DNA from: Pseudomonas sp. S31
GTDB lineage: Bacteria; Pseudomonadota; Gammaproteobacteria; Pseudomonadales; Pseudomonadaceae
Direction of reading: 5' to 3'
DNA length: 56,677 bases
Assembly: GCF_016648105.1 (NCBI RefSeq)
Contig: NZ_JACVVE010000037.1
Span: forward strand, 1-56,677
Notes under the pieces: generated by a model
Database searches by the model: none
The model's input: only the letters and a program-made list of their open reading frames with translations
What the model was told of the DNA's origin: nothing
Translations under genes and position numbers: made by a program
Shown here: positions 16,333 through 24,615 of the stretch, piece after piece
Position numbering within the stretch: position 1 is the stretch's first letter
How the letters are laid out: every line of letters starts with the position of its first letter

Positions 16333-18815
16333 CTGACCTATCGCTTTATCACCTGCTCGGTCGTCAAAGCTTCGACGGCCTGGGCCGCCAGCTCAGTGTG
16401 AGTACTGGCGGACGTACCACCCTCCACCACTATCTGGCCGGACAACTGCCACCCAGCGCCAATACCCTGGCCGATGGCAGCTGTGTCCGATTTGCTTACA
16501 TCGCCGCACTGGACAACCTGCTGCAACGCATCCAAGCGGATGGCGAACCCGCCAATGACTTCACCTACGACCCGGGGCTCGCGCAAATAAGCTCCGCCAC
16601 CGGCGCCCTTGGCACTCAGCACATGATCTACGGCCCCAGCGGCAAGCCCCGCACCGACGTCTGGTCCGTCAACGGCGCCGATCACACCACCACCTGGCGC
16701 CACAGCCTCGGCGGCCTGCTCCTGGGTTTCGAGGATGCCAACCAGGTGAACCATGAACGCCACCTGGACACCTTCGGGCGGCTGCGCCAGGTGGTTGTCG
16801 GCGACGTGACCTGCACTATCGGCTACGACGCGTTCTCGCGACCGCTCAGCTACAGCACCCTCGACCCGGCCAGCGGCAACCGACTGCTGCAAACACTCAC
16901 CTACGACAGCCTTGGACGTGAGCAGAGCCGTACCTTCGTCGCCACGCTCGCCGAAGTGACCCGCAGGCAAACCCAGACCTTGACCTACAACGACCTCGAC
17001 CAGGTCGTGACCCGCCGCTGGCAAGACGACGAGCGGGAGGGCAGCGAGCACTTCGGCTACGACCTGCGTGGCCGTTTGATCCACTATCGCGCCGACCCTG
17101 CCGTAGCGCCTGAGGACCCCTTCGGCAACCGCGTGGTCGAGCAACACTTCGTTTTCAATGTGCTCGACGGCTACGAAAAGATCCTGACGACGTTTGCCGA
17201 TGGGCGTCGCGATGAGTCCGAATATCACTACGACAACATCGAAGATCCCTGCCAGGTCAGCCGTATTACCCACACCCACCCTGCCTGGCCCGCCATCATC
17301 GCCCTACACTACGACGCCTGTGGTCGATTGTGTGCCGACAGCCTCGGGCGCACGCTGACCTGGGATACCCAGGACCGGGTCACGCGCGTCGCCTACCAAG
17401 GCCGAGTCTGCGAATATGCGTATGACCCCAGCGGCAACCTGAGCGATCGGCGCGTCGATAATGTGCTGAGCCGCAGTTTCCACAGTGCAGGCCAGTTGAC
17501 CCATGAGCAACGCGGCGATGAAGTCATACGCTTGGCCGCCGATGCTGGCCAGCTGTTTGCCCTCGACCGCCTCAGCGCGGGCGTGCGCCAAGGCAACGTC
17601 ACCTTGCTGGGCTGCGATGCCCAGGGCAGCGTGCGTGTCGAGGCCGATAACGCCGTGCGCAACCGCCACTACACCGCCCATGGCGCTGAGCCGGGCACGT
17701 CAGGCAAGGCGGACAACCCGTTTGGATTTACCGGCGAGCGCCGCGAGCCGCTGACCGGCTGGTACATTCCCGCCGGCTATCGCCCCTACGATCCACTGCT
17801 GATGATCTTCCTCGCCCCCGACAGCGAAAGCCCGTTCGGCCGTGGGGGGTTGAATACCTACGCGTACTGTGGAGGTGATCCGGTCAACCGCGTCGACCCC
17901 GACGGCCACTCCTGGTGGAAGTGGTTGGTGACCGGGATCGGCATCGTGCTTGGCGCCGTCGCCACGGTCGCCAGCTTTGGCGCAGCGGCGCCGGCTTTCG
18001 CCGCAGTGGCCGCCAGCGGGCTTGGCGCATTGACAGCCAGTGGTGCTGCGGCCATCACCGGGGCAACGCTGGGCGCTGTTTCATTGGGCACCGGTATCGC
18101 TTCGACAACGCTCGGGGCAGTCGACAAGGACTCGAAAGCCGCGGGTATCCTGGGGTGGATCTCATTGGGAACTGGCTTGGCAGGTAGCGCGTTGGAGATC
18201 GCGCCTAAAGCAGCTACTGCTTTGGCGACGAAAGCACGTGCAATAGGAAGGGCAGCCGTTAAGTCAAGCAAAACAACGGCTGTGGCGAAACCAGGGCTTC
18301 CCGGCAACATCTCGAACAATCTCATTGCGCCAAACAAAGTTTCAGCACCAGTAACGCTGTACTCGAAAGGCGGCGGTTCAGCGGATGTCGCGTTCCACCC
18401 CAACTATCTCGGTGGCGGTACTGCCGCATTCGAAACGCATGGGTCGACCACCGGACTTTTGATGGATACCACCGGCGCGATGGTCAAACCACAAAAAGTA
18501 GGATACAGAGCCAAAGCTTGGCTGGACGCCAATCGACCTGAGGGCGAACCCTTCACCCTGATAGCCTGTCACGCCGCAGAGTCAGGGGCTGCACAAATCG
18601 TTGCAGATGTAACAAACCGCCCGGTCACCGCCTTCAAACAAGCGATTTTCGTCAACAGCCCCATGGAGTCCATGAGCCTTGTAGCACCCAATGGTGCTTT
18701 GAACATCCCACTGCAGGCAGGACCGCGAAGCGTTCTGGATCTTATTTCTGGGCGAAGTGCCCAAGCGGTTCCCGCTCAATCAAGGATATTCGTGCCGCGG
18801 TCCTTCGTTGCCTGA
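16329..18815 (+). CDS. RHS core protein with variable C-terminal domain (candidate polymorphic toxin)
   Basis: The 828 residues contain YD repeats up to about 460. The conserved RHS core follows (NPFGFTGERREPLTGWYIPAGYRPYDPLLMIFLAPDSESPFGRGGLNTYAYCGGDPVNRVDPDG, 463-526). The DPVNRVDPDG end marks the usual boundary before a swappable effector. Residues 531-625 are a Gly/Ala-rich hydrophobic stretch that could insert in a membrane. Residues 672-828 form a compact domain with ETHG (His704) and LIACHAA (Cys747), spaced as in clan CD cysteine peptidases. One 60-base line coding this tail (18241-18300) is about 53% GC by hand count, against 68% at 17881-17940 in the core. No immunity-like gene follows; the next gene is convergent 18 bases away. 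Confidence 0.85.
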   Translation: MTDLSLYHLLGRQSFDGLGRQLSVSTGGRTTLHHYLAGQLPPSANTLADGSCVRFAYIAALDNLLQRIQADGEPANDFTYDPGLAQISSATGALGTQHMIYGPSGKPRTDVWSVNGADHTTTWRHSLGGLLLGFEDANQVNHERHLDTFGRLRQVVVGDVTCTIGYDAFSRPLSYSTLDPASGNRLLQTLTYDSLGREQSRTFVATLAEVTRRQTQTLTYNDLDQVVTRRWQDDEREGSEHFGYDLRGRLIHYRADPAVAPEDPFGNRVVEQHFVFNVLDGYEKILTTFADGRRDESEYHYDNIEDPCQVSRITHTHPAWPAIIALHYDACGRLCADSLGRTLTWDTQDRVTRVAYQGRVCEYAYDPSGNLSDRRVDNVLSRSFHSAGQLTHEQRGDEVIRLAADAGQLFALDRLSAGVRQGNVTLLGCDAQGSVRVEADNAVRNRHYTAHGAEPGTSGKADNPFGFTGERREPLTGWYIPAGYRPYDPLLMIFLAPDSESPFGRGGLNTYAYCGGDPVNRVDPDGHSWWKWLVTGIGIVLGAVATVASFGAAAPAFAAVAASGLGALTASGAAAITGATLGAVSLGTGIASTTLGAVDKDSKAAGILGWISLGTGLAGSALEIAPKAATALATKARAIGRAAVKSSKTTAVAKPGLPGNISNNLIAPNKVSAPVTLYSKGGGSADVAFHPNYLGGGTAAFETHGSTTGLLMDTTGAMVKPQKVGYRAKAWLDANRPEGEPFTLIACHAAESGAAQIVADVTNRPVTAFKQAIFVNSPMESMSLVAPNGALNIPLQAGPRSVLDLISGRSAQAVPAQSRIFVPRSFVA

Positions 18816-18833
18816 GTGCGCCCAGTCATTTGA

Positions 18834-19424
18834 TCATGCCGATAGGCCCTTCAGCCAGAACGACAGGATCTTGTCGGAGCTTGCCTGTTCGTCCACGTCA
18901 CGCCACGCATACTGGGTGCGCAGCGACGGGTCATGCAGGAAGCCACGGTTGCGCCAGAACCCATGCAGCGGTTTGTAGTGCGAAGGCCGACGCGGATGCG
19001 CGCCCGGCCTTTCCACTGCGCAAAAGGCACAGCAGTCGAACTCGGCCAGCTTGTGTGCATACGACTCGCGCTCGATGAAAAAGCGCACACCCAGGCCCTG
19101 CCCCCGGTACTGCGGCAGCACCATCGAATCGGCAAAGTAATAGACGCTGGCAGGATCGCGCCCCTGGACCAGAAAGGGTTGCTGAAAGGCCGGGGCCACA
19201 TCCATCAGGGGCAGCCCCGTCGAGGCGCCGACCACCTGGCCGTCGTACAGCGCCAACACCACCAGGCTGCGACCTGAGCTGGCGTAGGTTGCGAAGTATT
19301 CGGCCTCGGCTTCCAGCGTGCCGTCGTAAAGGTAGGGAAACTCGCGGAACACCGTCAGGCGCAGGCGAGCGAGGTCATCGATGTAAGGCGCGATAGCGGC
19401 GCCGTGCAACAGGCGGATTTCCAT
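18834..19424 (-). CDS. GNAT-family N-acetyltransferase
   Basis: The 196-residue protein has the GNAT core. The acetyl-CoA loop reads VLPQYRGQGLGVRFF (Q/RxxGxG/A) near residue 115, preceded by SVYYFADSMV and YDGQVVGAST strands. The C-terminal part (HYKPLHGFWRNRGF) is typical of GNATs that end in a family-specific tail. The substrate is unknown. It runs convergently into the RHS gene and marks the return to core genes. A role as RHS immunity is not suggested, because it is on the opposite strand and looks like a housekeeping enzyme. Confidence 0.8.
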   Translation of the reverse strand: MEIRLLHGAAIAPYIDDLARLRLTVFREFPYLYDGTLEAEAEYFATYASSGRSLVVLALYDGQVVGASTGLPLMDVAPAFQQPFLVQGRDPASVYYFADSMVLPQYRGQGLGVRFFIERESYAHKLAEFDCCAFCAVERPGAHPRRPSHYKPLHGFWRNRGFLHDPSLRTQYAWRDVDEQASSDKILSFWLKGLSA

Positions 19425-19575
19425 GCTTGGCGGTCGTTGTGTCGTGGTGGATGACGCGCTCGGCTAAACCGGGCTTGAGGGGAAACCCTATCATCCGCGC
19501 CTACACGCCGCCTTTTCCCTCCACGACAGGTATTGTTCCGTGACCGCTATCGGGCAGGTCGAGTGGACCTGTATC

Positions 19576-19648
19576 GGCCTCTTCGCGGGACAAGCCCGCT
19601 CCCACTACCCAATCCCGTGTAGGAGCGGGCTTGCCCCGCGAAGGGCCA
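19576..19648. repeat. REP element pair (inverted)
   Basis: Two facing REP copies lie at about 19576-19606 and 19616-19648 with the variant core GCGGGACAAGCCCGCTCCCAC / GGAGCGGGCTTGCCCCGCGAA. They sit between the GNAT gene upstream region and the 3' end of the PfpI gene. Confidence 0.85.
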
Positions 19649-19650
19649 GA

Positions 19651-20229
19651 TCAGGCAATACGGGTGCCCAATACCCTGAGAAACGCTGCAAGCCACGCCG
19701 GATGCGCCGGCCAGGCGGGTGCGGTGACCAGGTTGCCATCGACATGCGCCTGGTCCACGGCAATATCGATGAACGTGCCACCGGCCAGGCGCACTTCCGG
19801 TGCGCAGGCCGGGTAAGCACTGCACTCACGCCCTTCCAGCACCCCAGCCGCCGCCAGCAGCTGGGCGCCGTGACACACTGCGGCGATCGGCTTGCCAGCC
19901 TGGTCGAAGGCCTTGACCAGCGCCAGCACCCGCTCGTCCAGGCGCAGGTACTCCGGCGCCCGGCCGCCAGGGATGAGCAAGGCATCGTAGCTTTCGGCAC
20001 GGACCTGAACGAAGTCCTGATTCAGGGCAAAGTTGTGCCCCGGTTTCTCGCTGTAGGTCTGCTCGCCCTCGAAATCATGGATGGCGGTGCGCACCGTCTG
20101 CCCGGCGACCTTCTCCGGGCACACTGCATGCACGGTGTGGCCGACCATGGTCAGGGCCTGGAACGGCACCATCGCTTCGTAGTCCTCGACGTAATCACCC
20201 ACCAACATGAGAATCTTCTTCGCCGTCAT
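19651..20229 (-). CDS. DJ-1/PfpI-family protein
   Basis: The 192-residue protein has the DJ-1/PfpI fold with the nucleophile elbow AAVCHGAQLL (Cys119-His120). It also has a conserved acidic patch GDYVEDYE near residue 11 and LIPGGRAPEYLR near 85. Members act as glyoxalases, deglycases or chaperone-like hydrolases; which applies here cannot be read from sequence. The start MTAKKILML at 20229 fits the family better than the longer in-frame extension. It lies just downstream of clsB on the same strand, with a gap of about 50 bases. Confidence 0.85.
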   Translation of the reverse strand: MTAKKILMLVGDYVEDYEAMVPFQALTMVGHTVHAVCPEKVAGQTVRTAIHDFEGEQTYSEKPGHNFALNQDFVQVRAESYDALLIPGGRAPEYLRLDERVLALVKAFDQAGKPIAAVCHGAQLLAAAGVLEGRECSAYPACAPEVRLAGGTFIDIAVDQAHVDGNLVTAPAWPAHPAWLAAFLRVLGTRIA

Positions 20230-20280
20230 CGCATCCACTCCTTGCAGGGCCTGGGAACAGTCCATGCAAGATAGTCGCTC

Positions 20281-21438
20281 TCAGTTGCGACGGTCGAGCA
20301 GATTGACCACCAGTCGGTCCAACCACCCCCACACCCGCTGCTTCACCCGCCGCCAGAGCGGCCTCGCGTTCCAGTGATCGAGGTCGACTTCCTCGCTCAG
20401 GGCGAAGTCACGCTCGAAACTGGCCAGCACGGCGGCGGTCAACGCCGGGTCTAGCGCCTCGACGTTGGCCTCCAGGTTGAAGCGCAGGTTCCAGTGGTCG
20501 AAGTTGCACGAGCCGATGCTGACCCAGTCATCCACCAAGACCATCTTCAGGTGCAGGAAGCACGGCTGGTACTCGAAGATCCGCACCCCCGCGCGTAACA
20601 GCCGCGGGTAGTAGCGATGCCCGGCGTAGCGCACCGAAGGGTGGTCGGTACGCGGGCCGGTCAGCAGCAGGCGTACGTCGACACCCTTGCCAGCCGCCCG
20701 GCGCAATGATCGGCGCACGCTCCAGGTCGGCAGGAAGTACGGCGTGGCCAGCCACACCCGCTGCTTGCCGCTGTTCAGCGCACGCACCAGCGAATGCAGG
20801 ATGTCCTGGTGCTGACGGGCGTCGGCATAGGCCACCCGGCCCATGCCCTGGCCCTGGGCCGGAACCTTGGGCAGCCGTGGCAGGCCGAAACCCTCGGCCG
20901 GGCGCCAGGCGGTGCGGCGGTTGTTGGCATGCCATTGGCGGTCGAACAGCAGTTGCCAGTCGACCACCACCGGCCCCTGCATGTGCACCATCACCTCGTG
21001 CCACTCCGATCGCGGCTCGCCCGGTGTCCAGAACTCGTCGGTGACGCCGGTGCCACCGACCACCGCCCAGCGCTCGTCGACCAGCAACAGCTTGCGGTGA
21101 TCGCGGTAGAGGTTGCGAAACCCCCGGCGCCAGCGCAGGCGGTTGTAGAAACGCAGGTAGACGCCAGCCTCGCTCAGGCGCGCGCGCAACGCCGTACCGA
21201 AGGCCAGCGAGCCGTAGTCGTCGAACAGGCAGCGTATCCGTACCCCGCGCCGCGCCGCGCGCTCAAGCACCTCGACCACCGCGTTCGCGCAATCGCCGGC
21301 CTCGACCAGGTACAGCTCCAGATCGACTTGATACTGCGCCTGCTCGATGGCCTGGAGCATGCGTGGAAAGAACTCGGGGCCGTCGATCAACAACTCGAAC
21401 TGGTTGCCTTCACGCCAGGGAAAGACCGGCCCCGGCAT
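20281..21438 (-). CDS. clsB: Cardiolipin synthase B-like phospholipase D protein
   Basis: This enzyme joins phosphatidylglycerol with another phospholipid to form cardiolipin. The 385 residues contain two HKD motifs, HRKLLLVD (His114, Lys116, Asp121) and HLKMVLVD (His296, Lys298, Asp303), each followed by the expected GG or GS segment. It has no N-terminal membrane helices, which separates it from ClsA. The length fits ClsB (about 400). Its start lies one base after the stop of the YceI gene upstream, so the two are co-transcribed. Confidence 0.85.
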   Translation of the reverse strand: MPGPVFPWREGNQFELLIDGPEFFPRMLQAIEQAQYQVDLELYLVEAGDCANAVVEVLERAARRGVRIRCLFDDYGSLAFGTALRARLSEAGVYLRFYNRLRWRRGFRNLYRDHRKLLLVDERWAVVGGTGVTDEFWTPGEPRSEWHEVMVHMQGPVVVDWQLLFDRQWHANNRRTAWRPAEGFGLPRLPKVPAQGQGMGRVAYADARQHQDILHSLVRALNSGKQRVWLATPYFLPTWSVRRSLRRAAGKGVDVRLLLTGPRTDHPSVRYAGHRYYPRLLRAGVRIFEYQPCFLHLKMVLVDDWVSIGSCNFDHWNLRFNLEANVEALDPALTAAVLASFERDFALSEEVDLDHWNARPLWRRVKQRVWGWLDRLVVNLLDRRN

Positions 21439-21439
21439 G

Positions 21440-22021
21440 TCAGCGCGCGTTGAAGATCAGCACCGCGTTGACCGGCACCGTCGGGTTGATGGACTTGAGC
21501 TTGGCGAACTTGCGCAGGCTCTCCAGGCCCGGCATCAGGCCGTAGTCCTCGGCGCGCAGCACCAAGGGCTCGAGCGTGACCACCTGGAAGCGCCGCTGGT
21601 CCAGGCGGGTGGCCAGCAGCAACGCGTTGTAGCTGTGCGATTGGCCATGCAGGGTGACCGTCAGCGGCAGGCGCAGCTCGATCTGCGCACCATCGGCGAG
21701 GTCGTTGAGCGGGCGCAGGTCGATCTGTGCCTTGACCGTGGCCTCGGCGAACTGCCTGACCTCGAACAGCTCGTCGCGCATGCGCTCGTCACGCAGGGGG
21801 ATGCCGCTGCTCACCGAGTCCATCTCGATGCGCAGGTTGGCCGTACCTTTGCCGTCGACACTGCCGTGCAGCACCAGGAAGCGATGCACCTCGGCGGTGT
21901 CGCCGTTCTTGCCGGCGACGAACGACAGGCGTGACGACTCGCCATCGAGGTGCCAGTTGGCGTGGGCTGGCAGGCACAGGGCCAGCAGCAATGCGGGGAG
22001 CAGGCGGGACAGTTTGAACAT
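21440..22021 (-). CDS. YceI-family periplasmic lipid-binding protein
   Basis: The 193-residue protein has a clear signal peptide (MFKLSRLLPALLLALCLPAHA). A YceI lipocalin-like barrel follows (WHLDGESSRLSFVAGKNGD ... HGSVDGKGTANLRIEMDSVSSGIPLRDERMRDELFEV). Family members bind isoprenoid or fatty lipids in the periplasm. Coupling to clsB, one base downstream, suggests a link to membrane lipids. Confidence 0.88.
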   Translation of the reverse strand: MFKLSRLLPALLLALCLPAHANWHLDGESSRLSFVAGKNGDTAEVHRFLVLHGSVDGKGTANLRIEMDSVSSGIPLRDERMRDELFEVRQFAEATVKAQIDLRPLNDLADGAQIELRLPLTVTLHGQSHSYNALLLATRLDQRRFQVVTLEPLVLRAEDYGLMPGLESLRKFAKLKSINPTVPVNAVLIFNAR

Positions 22022-22065
22022 GACGAATCTCGTGAAGCCAAGCCGCCAACCTTACCCGCCCGCCT

Positions 22066-22362
22066 TCACGGCAGCAAGCTGCAGCCCTCACGCGCGCCCT
22101 GCCACTGGGCCTGGTTGCGCCGGCCGAGGCCCTCGGCGGTCACCCGGCGTTGTGCGCCGTCTTCCTCGAGCAACCCCAAGGGCAGCCATTGCTTCACGTA
22201 GCCGCGGCAATACGCCGCGTCGAAGCCCATGACGAAGCGGCACGAGCAGTATTCCTTGGCCGAGTAGGCCGAGAGAATCCCGGGGAAGTCCGCCAGTGCC
22301 TGGCGTTCATGCCAGGCCCAGCCAAGCAGGGCGAGCAGCACCAGCAGCAGCAAGCGTTTCAT
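22066..22362 (-). CDS. Small membrane-anchored or secreted protein, conserved hypothetical
   Basis: This 98-residue product begins with a hydrophobic N-terminal segment (MKRLLLLVLLALLGWAW) and then a short Cys-containing domain (YCSCRFVMGFDAAYCRGYVKQW). The CxC and later Cys could pair in the periplasm. I do not recognise the family. Its ATG overlaps the stop of the serine hydrolase gene (ATGA at 22359-22362), so translation is coupled and a shared envelope role is likely. The longer in-frame upstream extension lies inside the hydrolase gene and is rejected. Confidence 0.65.
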   Translation of the reverse strand: MKRLLLLVLLALLGWAWHERQALADFPGILSAYSAKEYCSCRFVMGFDAAYCRGYVKQWLPLGLLEEDGAQRRVTAEGLGRRNQAQWQGAREGCSLLP

Positions 22363-23426
22363 CGCCCCTCCCCGGCCACTGCGGCCAGCACGCGCTTGAG
22401 CAGTTCGTTGTGGCTGTAGCGGGCATCCCGGTCGTCGGCGTAGCGCACGATCACCAGCTTCTGCGCGGGTAGCACATACAACGCCTGTCCCCAGTGGCCG
22501 AGTGCCGCGTAGGAAGTGGTCGGCACGTCGGGCCAAGGCGTCTGACTGCCAGCCAGTGGCTGGTTGAGCCACCAGTGGCCACCAGGGTTGGCTTCTCCGG
22601 GAGTAGCCTGGGCCCGTTCGAACAGCGTGGTATTGAACGCGACCCAGCTCGCCGGCAACAGCTGGCGGTCACCCCAACGCCCGCCACGCTGCATCAGTAG
22701 GCCGATGCGCGCCAGGTCACGGGCACTCAGGTAGAGATAGGAAGAACCGACGTAGGTGCCGCTGCCGTCGCGTTCCCAGGTGGCGCTGGTGATACCCAAT
22801 GGCTCGAACAACGCTTGCCAAGGGTACCCGGCATAGGCCTCGGCGCCGAGCATGCCGCGCAGGGTCGCCGCCAGCACGTTGCTGTCGCCGCTGGAGTAGA
22901 GAAAGCGCCTGCCGGGGGCTTCGGCAGCAGGCCGCGCCGCAGTGTAGGCAGCCATGTCGTGGCGCCCGCGGGTGTAGAGCATCGCCACCACCGAGGACTT
23001 CAACGGCGCGTATTCGTAGTCTTCCTGCCAGTCCAGGCCACTGGCCCAGTGCAGCAGATCGGCCAGGGATACCTGCGGGTGAGCCTGCATGGGTGGGTAG
23101 AAGCGTGCGGCGCGGTCTTGCAGTTGGAAGCGGCCCTCGCCCTGGGCCACACCCAACAAGGTAGCGAGCACACTCTTGCTGATCGACCAGGTCAGGTGCG
23201 CAGTGTTGGCGGTGGTCGGCGCGGTATAGCGTTCGTGGATGATCTGGCCGTCGCGGATGATCAACAGGGCATCGGTGCGGATGCCGCTGCGATCGCTGGC
23301 GTTGCGCTGAGGGAAGGCGTAGGCGTCGACCGCTTGCCAGTCGATGGCGGGGGTATCGACTGGCCAGTCCTCGGCCCAGGCAGGCAGGGTGAACAGGCTG
23401 ATGATCGCTAGCAGGGTCTTGAGCAT
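22359..23426 (-). CDS. Exported serine hydrolase, beta-lactamase/class C-like
   Basis: The 355-residue protein has a signal peptide (MLKTLLAIISLFTLPAWA) and the serine beta-lactamase-like fold. SISK at 81-84 gives the SxxK nucleophile and base. YSSGDS is the YxN/S motif, and GHWGQ is the KTG-like third motif in its HWG form. Such proteins are usually peptidases or esterases, not true beta-lactamases. Homologues of this type are often annotated as 6-aminohexanoate-dimer hydrolase-like, so a cell-wall or small-ester substrate is open. The start at 23426 puts the signal at the N terminus. Confidence 0.85.
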   Translation of the reverse strand: MLKTLLAIISLFTLPAWAEDWPVDTPAIDWQAVDAYAFPQRNASDRSGIRTDALLIIRDGQIIHERYTAPTTANTAHLTWSISKSVLATLLGVAQGEGRFQLQDRAARFYPPMQAHPQVSLADLLHWASGLDWQEDYEYAPLKSSVVAMLYTRGRHDMAAYTAARPAAEAPGRRFLYSSGDSNVLAATLRGMLGAEAYAGYPWQALFEPLGITSATWERDGSGTYVGSSYLYLSARDLARIGLLMQRGGRWGDRQLLPASWVAFNTTLFERAQATPGEANPGGHWWLNQPLAGSQTPWPDVPTTSYAALGHWGQALYVLPAQKLVIVRYADDRDARYSHNELLKRVLAAVAGEGR

Positions 23427-23454
23427 GGCGGGGAGCCGGTTGGGGCTGCCTTGC

Positions 23455-23527
23455 AGCCCATCGCGGGTAAACCCGCTCCTACACAGATTGCACGTACCTG
23501 TAGGAGCGGGTTCACCCGCGAAGGGCC
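23455..23527. repeat. REP element pair (inverted)
   Basis: Facing copies lie at about 23455-23484 (TCGCGGGTAAACCCGCTCCT) and 23497-23527 (TAGGAGCGGGTTCACCCGCG), just upstream of the serine hydrolase gene and downstream of the ACAD-like gene. Confidence 0.9.
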
Positions 23528-23573
23528 GCAACGCGGCCCAGGGGTCAACGGATCACACCAGCATCCCAGGCCT

Positions 23574-24461
23574 TCATGACAATCCTGCAGCCACCCAGGC
23601 CTTGGCCAGACGCTTCTCCCGCGCCGCAGTGGCCAACGCCAGCACGCCCTGGTCGCGCTGCCACAACTGCGCCCACGGCTCCGGCCCTGCCAGCAGGGCC
23701 TTGTCGATGGCCCCGCGCAACTCCTGGAACTGCGAGAACAAACCGCCCAGCAACAAGTGGCAGGCCACGCTGTCGGCACACTGCTGACTGCCCTGCGCGC
23801 AGCCGGCCAGCAACGCCATCAGACGCAGACGCAGTTCCTGCGGCCAGGCGCATTCCTGGCCCACGCCATATAGCCAGGCCGTCAGTGCCGCGAGCACGTA
23901 CAAATCCTCCAGCGCGCGAAAGGGTTTCACATAGGCATCCCAGCCATCCCCGGCGAGCAACTCGCACGCCGCTTGCTGCAAGCGCACGCGGCCATGCCCG
24001 ACCTCGGGCATCAAGGGCAGGGTCGGCAAGGCCTCGAGGGTGACACCTGGCTCCCCCGGATAAACCACCGCCAGGCTCAAGCGCGGCGCCTCACCCTGCC
24101 CTTCGCTGCGCGCCGCCACCAGCAGCCATTCGGCGTCCAGCCCGGCGGTGACGAAGTCCTTGTCGCCCGTCAGGCGCAGCCCTTCCAGGCGCACTTGCAT
24201 GTCGGCGGGTCGCACGCTGCGCCGCTCGGTGGCGCACAGCGCGCCGAGGCCTGCAGGGGCGCTGGGCCAGAGCACGCGCAAAGCAGCCTGATAGCCGACC
24301 AGGAACGCCAGCCCTGGCGTCGCCATGGCGCGCCCGCCTAGCACCGCCAGTTCGAAGGGTGCAACGGCACCCAGGCGCTCGCCCAGGGCAGCGTAGGTCT
24401 CGCCCAGGGTCGCGGCGAGGGGATGACGAAGGGGATCGTTGAGACGTTGCAACCAGGCCAT
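23574..24461 (-). CDS. Short acyl-CoA dehydrogenase-like protein
   Basis: The 295 residues resemble an acyl-CoA dehydrogenase. There is a middle beta domain with LRLTGDKDFVTAGLDAEWLLVAARSEG, matching the family's G-x-K-x-F/Y-x-T/S-x-A signature. A helical C-terminal part follows. It is about 80-90 residues shorter than a typical ACAD, and the canonical substrate-base Glu region is not recognisable. It may therefore be a degenerate or non-catalytic homologue. It is monocistronic by appearance and divergent from olsB. Confidence 0.65.
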   Translation of the reverse strand: MAWLQRLNDPLRHPLAATLGETYAALGERLGAVAPFELAVLGGRAMATPGLAFLVGYQAALRVLWPSAPAGLGALCATERRSVRPADMQVRLEGLRLTGDKDFVTAGLDAEWLLVAARSEGQGEAPRLSLAVVYPGEPGVTLEALPTLPLMPEVGHGRVRLQQAACELLAGDGWDAYVKPFRALEDLYVLAALTAWLYGVGQECAWPQELRLRLMALLAGCAQGSQQCADSVACHLLLGGLFSQFQELRGAIDKALLAGPEPWAQLWQRDQGVLALATAAREKRLAKAWVAAGLS

Positions 24462-24615
24462 GGAACGCTCCTCTCACTGGGGCTTGTGGGGCTCGCGGGG
24501 TGTCATGCAAGCATCACCAAAGGTTCACAGGGGTGACACCGCATCTACCTAGGCTGACTTTGCACAACAAAGCCGACCGGCCGCAACCCTCTTGGCTGGC
24601 TTAGGGAGACACGCA

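Noticed and set aside
18834..19424. GNAT gene as the RHS immunity protein
   Set aside because: It is on the opposite strand and is a normal acetyltransferase; immunity genes are expected on the same strand immediately downstream.
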